A DNA stretch of 64,000 nucleotides from Haloarcula hispanica ATCC 33960 (lineage in GTDB: Archaea > Halobacteriota > Halobacteria > Halobacteriales > Haloarculaceae): assembly GCF_000223905.1 (NCBI RefSeq), contig NC_015948.1, forward strand, positions 2,790,001-2,854,000. Reading direction: 5' to 3'. Position numbers and translations under genes: made by a program. Within the stretch, counting starts at the first letter, position 1. Every line of letters starts with the position of its first letter. The notes beneath the pieces are model-generated. The model saw only the letters and a list, made by a program, of their open reading frames with translations. It was not told the DNA's origin and did no database searches. This document shows, piece after piece, positions 60,578 through 64,000 of the stretch.

Positions 60578-62518
60578 ATGACCGACCGGATCCGCGTTCT
60601 CCACGTCGACGACGACCCGGCTGTCGTCGAAGCGGCCACGAGCGCTCTGGAACAGGAGCACTGTGGCATCACGGTCGAGACAGCGACGAGCGTTGCCGAC
60701 GGCATCGAACGGCTCGACAGCGACGCGTTCGACTGTGTCGTCGCCGGCTACGACCTGCCGGAGCAGACCGGCGTCGAGTTCCTCGACGCGGTCCGCAAGC
60801 GAGCGCCGGACCTGCCGTTCGTCCTGTTCACCAGCGAGGGGAGCGAAGCAGCCGCCAGCGACGCGATTTCCGCCGGTGTCACCGAGTATCTCCGGGTCGA
60901 CGGCGGCGCCGAGCCGTACGCACGGCTCGCACACACCGTCGTCGACGCCGTCGAACGGACAGCCGACAACATCGAACACGCACAGAGCACGCGACGCGAG
61001 CGCGCTATCGAGGAGCTACACTCCACCGCCAGGGCGTTCATGCGAGCCACGACTGAGGATGCGGTTGCCCAAGTCACAGTGGACACCGCCAGAACCATCC
61101 TCAATATGCCGGCCAACGGCGTCCACTTCGCCGACGGCGACAGCCTGTATCCGGTCGCCTGGACCGAACAGGTCGAGGAACTCATCGGCACGCCCCCGGT
61201 GTTCGAGGCCGGAGAAGCGCTCGCGTGGCAGGCTTTCGAAACCGGCGAGGCCCGGGTCCACGACGATATCACGTCGAGCCCGGACCGGTACAACCCGGAG
61301 ACGGATATCCGCAGCGAGCTCATCCTTCCGCTCGGGGACCACGGCGTCCTCCTCATCGGGTCGAGCGAGGTCAGTGCGTTCGACGACACGGACGTCACAC
61401 TCGCACGGACGCTCTCGGTCCACGCGACGGCGGCGCTTAACCGTCTCGACCGTGATCGCCAGCTCCGCGAGGAACGCGAGTTCATCGACCAGGCGCTGGA
61501 TACGCTCGACGACCTGTTCTACGTCATCGGCACGGACGGCAGCCTTCGGCGGTGGAACGAGCGCATCCCCGAAGTCACGGGATACAGCGACGACGAAATC
61601 GGCGATATGGCTGTCGCTGACTTCTTCCCCGATGACGAGCACGGGGCAGTCGAAGCAGCGATAGACGAGACGCGAACCACCGGCCGAGTAACTCTCGAAG
61701 CCGAGATTCTGACTGCCGATGGAGAGCGGATTCCGTACGAGTTTGCCGGCACCCGGTTGACAGACGCTGATGGAGCGGTCGCCGGGACCGTGGGTATCGG
61801 GCGGGACATCTCCCAGCGCAGGGCGTACGAACGGCAACTGGAGCGAAAGAACGAGCGCCTCGACGAGTTCACCAGTATCGTCAGCCACGACCTCCGAAAC
61901 CCATTGACAGTCGCGGAGGGGAATCTGGAACTGGCCAAAACAGAATGTGACAGTGACTATCTTGACGAGGTCTCGCGTTCCCACGAGCGAATGCGAGCGC
62001 TGATAGACGACCTCCTCACCTTCGCACGCGCCGGCGAAACGGCGACCGACCTCGAATCCGTCACGCTCGCAAACATCGCCGAGGAGTGCTGGCAGACCGT
62101 CGAGGGGGACCGGGCGACGCTCGTCGTCGAGGCCGACCGTCAGATCCGGGCTGATACGGCGAAACTCCGCCGGCTGGTGTCGAACCTCCTCCGGAACAGC
62201 GTGGAACACGGATCCACGAGCGCTCAGGCACCGTCCGACCGCACCGCGGAACACGACGAGGAGAACCTAACTGTGCGGGTCGGGACAGTCGAAGACACGG
62301 ATCGGCACGGTTTCTACGTCGCCGACGACGGGCCGGGCATTCCATCGGAGGACCGCGAACAGGTGTTCGAGGGGGGCTACTCGACCGGCGAGAACGGGAC
62401 CGGGTTCGGGCTCAAAATCGTCCAGCGGATCGCCGAGGTTCACGGGTGGACGGTCACAGCCACCGAGAGCGAGGCCGGCGGCGCGCGGTTCGAGGTGACA
62501 GGGCTCGAACCTGCCTGA
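60578..62518 (+). CDS. Multidomain sensor histidine kinase with degenerate receiver (REC-GAF-PAS-HisKA-HATPase)
   Basis: A 646-residue cytosolic kinase. Receiver fold 1-120, then GAF (about 145-290), PAS (about 302-418), HisKA with His437 in VSHDLRNPLTV, and HATPase (about 515-645) with NLLRNSVEHG and DDGPGIP. In the receiver the acidic cluster HVDDDP (10-14) remains, but the position four before the conserved Pro61, normally the phosphorylated Asp, is Gly57 (VVAGYDLP). The conserved Lys is also replaced (YLRVDGG, Val107). The receiver is therefore probably a binding or dimerisation module. Monocistronic, 75 bases after mutS. Confidence 0.92.
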   Translation: MTDRIRVLHVDDDPAVVEAATSALEQEHCGITVETATSVADGIERLDSDAFDCVVAGYDLPEQTGVEFLDAVRKRAPDLPFVLFTSEGSEAAASDAISAGVTEYLRVDGGAEPYARLAHTVVDAVERTADNIEHAQSTRRERAIEELHSTARAFMRATTEDAVAQVTVDTARTILNMPANGVHFADGDSLYPVAWTEQVEELIGTPPVFEAGEALAWQAFETGEARVHDDITSSPDRYNPETDIRSELILPLGDHGVLLIGSSEVSAFDDTDVTLARTLSVHATAALNRLDRDRQLREEREFIDQALDTLDDLFYVIGTDGSLRRWNERIPEVTGYSDDEIGDMAVADFFPDDEHGAVEAAIDETRTTGRVTLEAEILTADGERIPYEFAGTRLTDADGAVAGTVGIGRDISQRRAYERQLERKNERLDEFTSIVSHDLRNPLTVAEGNLELAKTECDSDYLDEVSRSHERMRALIDDLLTFARAGETATDLESVTLANIAEECWQTVEGDRATLVVEADRQIRADTAKLRRLVSNLLRNSVEHGSTSAQAPSDRTAEHDEENLTVRVGTVEDTDRHGFYVADDGPGIPSEDREQVFEGGYSTGENGTGFGLKIVQRIAEVHGWTVTATESEAGGARFEVTGLEPA

Positions 62519-62618
62519 GCAGGCAGGCCAGTCGCCGAGTGCGGGGCCAGCGACATCTGCGGCAGGCCCACTGCGGGACGTGACTGACCTTTTGGTTCTG
62601 AAGCCCTCAGTATGGGTA

Positions 62619-63635
62619 ATGTCATCCCAGCGCCCTTCCCAGCGGGACTCGCAGACCGCCGAGCAGTCGGCTGCGCCGCGGGACGGAGCGACGCCCGCAC
62701 TCGCTGTCGAGGGGTTGTCAAAGCAGTTCGGCAGCGGTACGGACGCGGTGACGGCCGTCGACGACGTGTCGTTTCGCATCGAGCAAGGCACCGTTGTCGG
62801 CCTGCTGGGACCCAACGGGGCGGGCAAGACAACGACGATAAAATCGATTCTCGGGCTGGTGTTGCCTGATTCCGGAAGTGTTCGGATACAGGGTATCGAC
62901 ATGAGCGAGAAACCGCGGGCAGCCTACCGCCACGTCGACGGGATGCTCGAAGGGGCGCGAAACGACTACTGGCGGCTGACTGTCCGGGAGAACCTGCGCT
63001 ATTTCTCGACCATCAAGGGCGTCAAGCCGGATGCCGTCGCCGACCGTCACGAGCGGCTACTGGAGAAACTCGACCTCCTGGAGAAGGCCGACGAGTCGGT
63101 CCGGGACCTCTCCCGCGGGATGAAACAGAAGGTGTCGCTGGCGAGTGTGCTGGCCAGCGAGTCCGATCTGGTGTTTCTCGACGAACCGACGCTGGGACTC
63201 GACGTCGAAAGCTCGCTGACGCTGCGTCGGGAACTGCGCCGCATCGTCGACGAGCGCGACCTCACGGCTGTCGTCAGCAGCCACGACATGGATGTCATCG
63301 AGGACGTCTGCGACCGGGTCATCATCATGAACGAGGGAGAGATCATCGCAGACGACAGCGTGGCGGCCGTCCTCGACCAGTTCACCGCGAACGCGTTCGC
63401 CGTCACCAGTCCGGACATCACCGACGACCTGCTTGCGACCGTCCGGGAGCGCTTCGAGGTGGTCGACGTGACGAGCGTCGAACGGGGCCGGCGCGTCGAG
63501 GTAGCGACCGATAGCGACGGGTTCTACCGCCTGCTTGCGCTGTGTCGCGACCACGATGTGACGCTTGCCACCGTCGGCACGGTCGAACCGGGTCTGGAGG
63601 ACGTGTTCGTCGAAATCACGGGGCAGAAACGATGA
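62619..63635 (+). CDS. ABC-2 type transporter ATP-binding protein
   Basis: A 338-residue ATPase subunit. Walker A GPNGAGKTTTIKSI, signature LSRGMKQKVSLASVL, Walker B LVFLDEPTLGLD and the H-loop VVSSHDMDVI are all present. An extra C-terminal domain of about 90 residues (from about 255) is typical of DrrA/NatA-like exporters. It is followed after 19 bases by the permease gene. The substrate is unknown. Either ATG 62619 or 62580 could be the start; the first gives MSSQRPSQRD and is preferred. Confidence 0.93.
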   Translation: MSSQRPSQRDSQTAEQSAAPRDGATPALAVEGLSKQFGSGTDAVTAVDDVSFRIEQGTVVGLLGPNGAGKTTTIKSILGLVLPDSGSVRIQGIDMSEKPRAAYRHVDGMLEGARNDYWRLTVRENLRYFSTIKGVKPDAVADRHERLLEKLDLLEKADESVRDLSRGMKQKVSLASVLASESDLVFLDEPTLGLDVESSLTLRRELRRIVDERDLTAVVSSHDMDVIEDVCDRVIIMNEGEIIADDSVAAVLDQFTANAFAVTSPDITDDLLATVRERFEVVDVTSVERGRRVEVATDSDGFYRLLALCRDHDVTLATVGTVEPGLEDVFVEITGQKR

Positions 63636-63654
63636 GAGTGGCGGAGACGAGACG

Positions 63655-64000
63655 ATGACCGCGAGCGCCGACACGCGCACAGAGGACAGTGATGGGACCA
63701 GTGCCCAGGCTGTCAGAGCCGCCATGCAGGCGGGCTATCTCGACCTCGCGCGGGCGGTGCTGTACCGCGAGTACCTCATCTTCGTCCGCTATCCGGCCAA
63801 CGCCGTCGGCGGTATCGTCATCTCGGTGTTTTTCTTCGGCCTACTGTTCTACGGCGGCCGGATGCTCGCGGGACAGGCGATAACCGACTCCATCGAGGGC
63901 ATCATCGTCGGCTACTTCCTGTGGTCGCTTTCCGTCGGCGCGTACCAGTCCATCTCGAACGACATCGGGAGCGAGGCCCAGTGGGGCACGCTCGAACGGC
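63655..64000 (+). CDS. ABC-2 type transporter permease (N-terminal part)
   Basis: Translation from ATG 63655 runs 115 codons without a stop to the window end. After a hydrophilic start (MTASADTRTEDSDG) come a cytoplasmic helix (LARAVLYREYLIFVRYPANA) and hydrophobic segments (GGIVISVFFFGLLFYGG, GIIVGYFLWSLSVGAYQSI), as in ABC-2 exporters. It is the membrane partner of the ATPase 19 bases upstream. Confidence 0.85.
   Translation, partial: MTASADTRTEDSDGTSAQAVRAAMQAGYLDLARAVLYREYLIFVRYPANAVGGIVISVFFFGLLFYGGRMLAGQAITDSIEGIIVGYFLWSLSVGAYQSISNDIGSEAQWGTLER

Overview
The window is chromosomal DNA of a halophilic archaeon, most likely a Haloarcula species. The evidence is high GC, strongly acidic proteins, leaderless promoters with AT-rich boxes about 25-30 bases before start codons, Tat signal peptides, KEOPS Kae1-Bud32 fusion, archaeal ribosomal proteins S24e and S27ae, RfcC, TiaS and a halobacterial plant-type 2Fe-2S ferredoxin that, from memory, is nearly identical to that of Haloarcula marismortui. 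It looks like core chromosome: no transposase, integrase, rRNA or CRISPR array was seen. Both ends cut genes (a LivH permease at base 1, an ABC-2 permease at base 64000).

Layout. 0-6.1 kb: an amino-acid utilisation island (branched-chain-type ABC transporter, proline racemase/hydroxyproline epimerase, proline dehydrogenase, an HTH-10 regulator, P5C dehydrogenase) whose control regions share a 13-base motif. 6.1-9.5 kb: a zinc-ribbon microprotein, then the translation/ribosome-assembly genes eif1A, rio1 and a Pno1-like KH gene, with a sensor kinase between the last two. 9.6-15.2 kb: thioesterase, three small membrane proteins, tRNA-Thr, enoyl-CoA hydratase, DUF3105 protein, nadE, tRNA-Gly and a second zinc-ribbon microprotein. 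15.3-20.8 kb: rfcC, rps24e, rps27ae, kae1-bud32, DUF5808 protein, an XTP/dITP pyrophosphatase and a short-chain dehydrogenase. 20.9-25.5 kb: a chemotaxis transducer, a PIN-like protein, TrkA, and a secreted repeat protein. 25.8-33.5 kb: RNase Z, an oxidoreductase, DJ-1, PhzF and VOC enzymes, a lipid-linked sugar flippase-type protein, tRNA-Ser and threonine dehydratase. 33.7-41.5 kb: a TGYG potassium channel with RCK domains, citrate synthase, a duplicated PhoU/RCK_C protein, an aspartoacylase-like enzyme, a threonine synthase-like enzyme and a tandem pair of tiny paralogues. 41.7-52.8 kb: tiaS, an HTH regulator, glutaredoxin, pyrE, a phosphohexomutase, hisI, a prepilin peptidase, ferredoxin, a phosphate permease, a LEA-like coiled-coil membrane protein and hisA. 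52.7-64 kb: a very large exported GH97 glucosidase, small enzymes, mutS, a sensor kinase with a degenerate receiver, and an ABC-2 export system.

The most unusual signal is not in proteins. All three tRNA genes (Thr, Gly, Ser) are followed, in the same order, by one inverted T-arm copy and then one direct copy of the tRNA 3' end within about 50-165 bases. The DNA between the copies is rich in short perfect hairpins. Similar hairpin-rich segments fill four other gene junctions (18.7, 19.93, 35.4 and 39.7 kb). One of these is bounded by a 29-base direct repeat that copies the end of the upstream gene, and three share an ACCAC(C)TTTTT terminal motif. This looks like a family of small palindromic intergenic elements associated with duplication of neighbouring sequence, including tRNA ends.

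How the genes work together: several potassium-related proteins (TrkA at 23.5, TGYG channel at 33.8, PhoU/RCK_C at 37.1 kb) fit a salt-in osmotic strategy. The tRNA processing and modification enzymes RNase Z, TiaS and KEOPS lie on the same stretch as the three tRNA genes. The proline island would take proline or hydroxyproline to glutamate.
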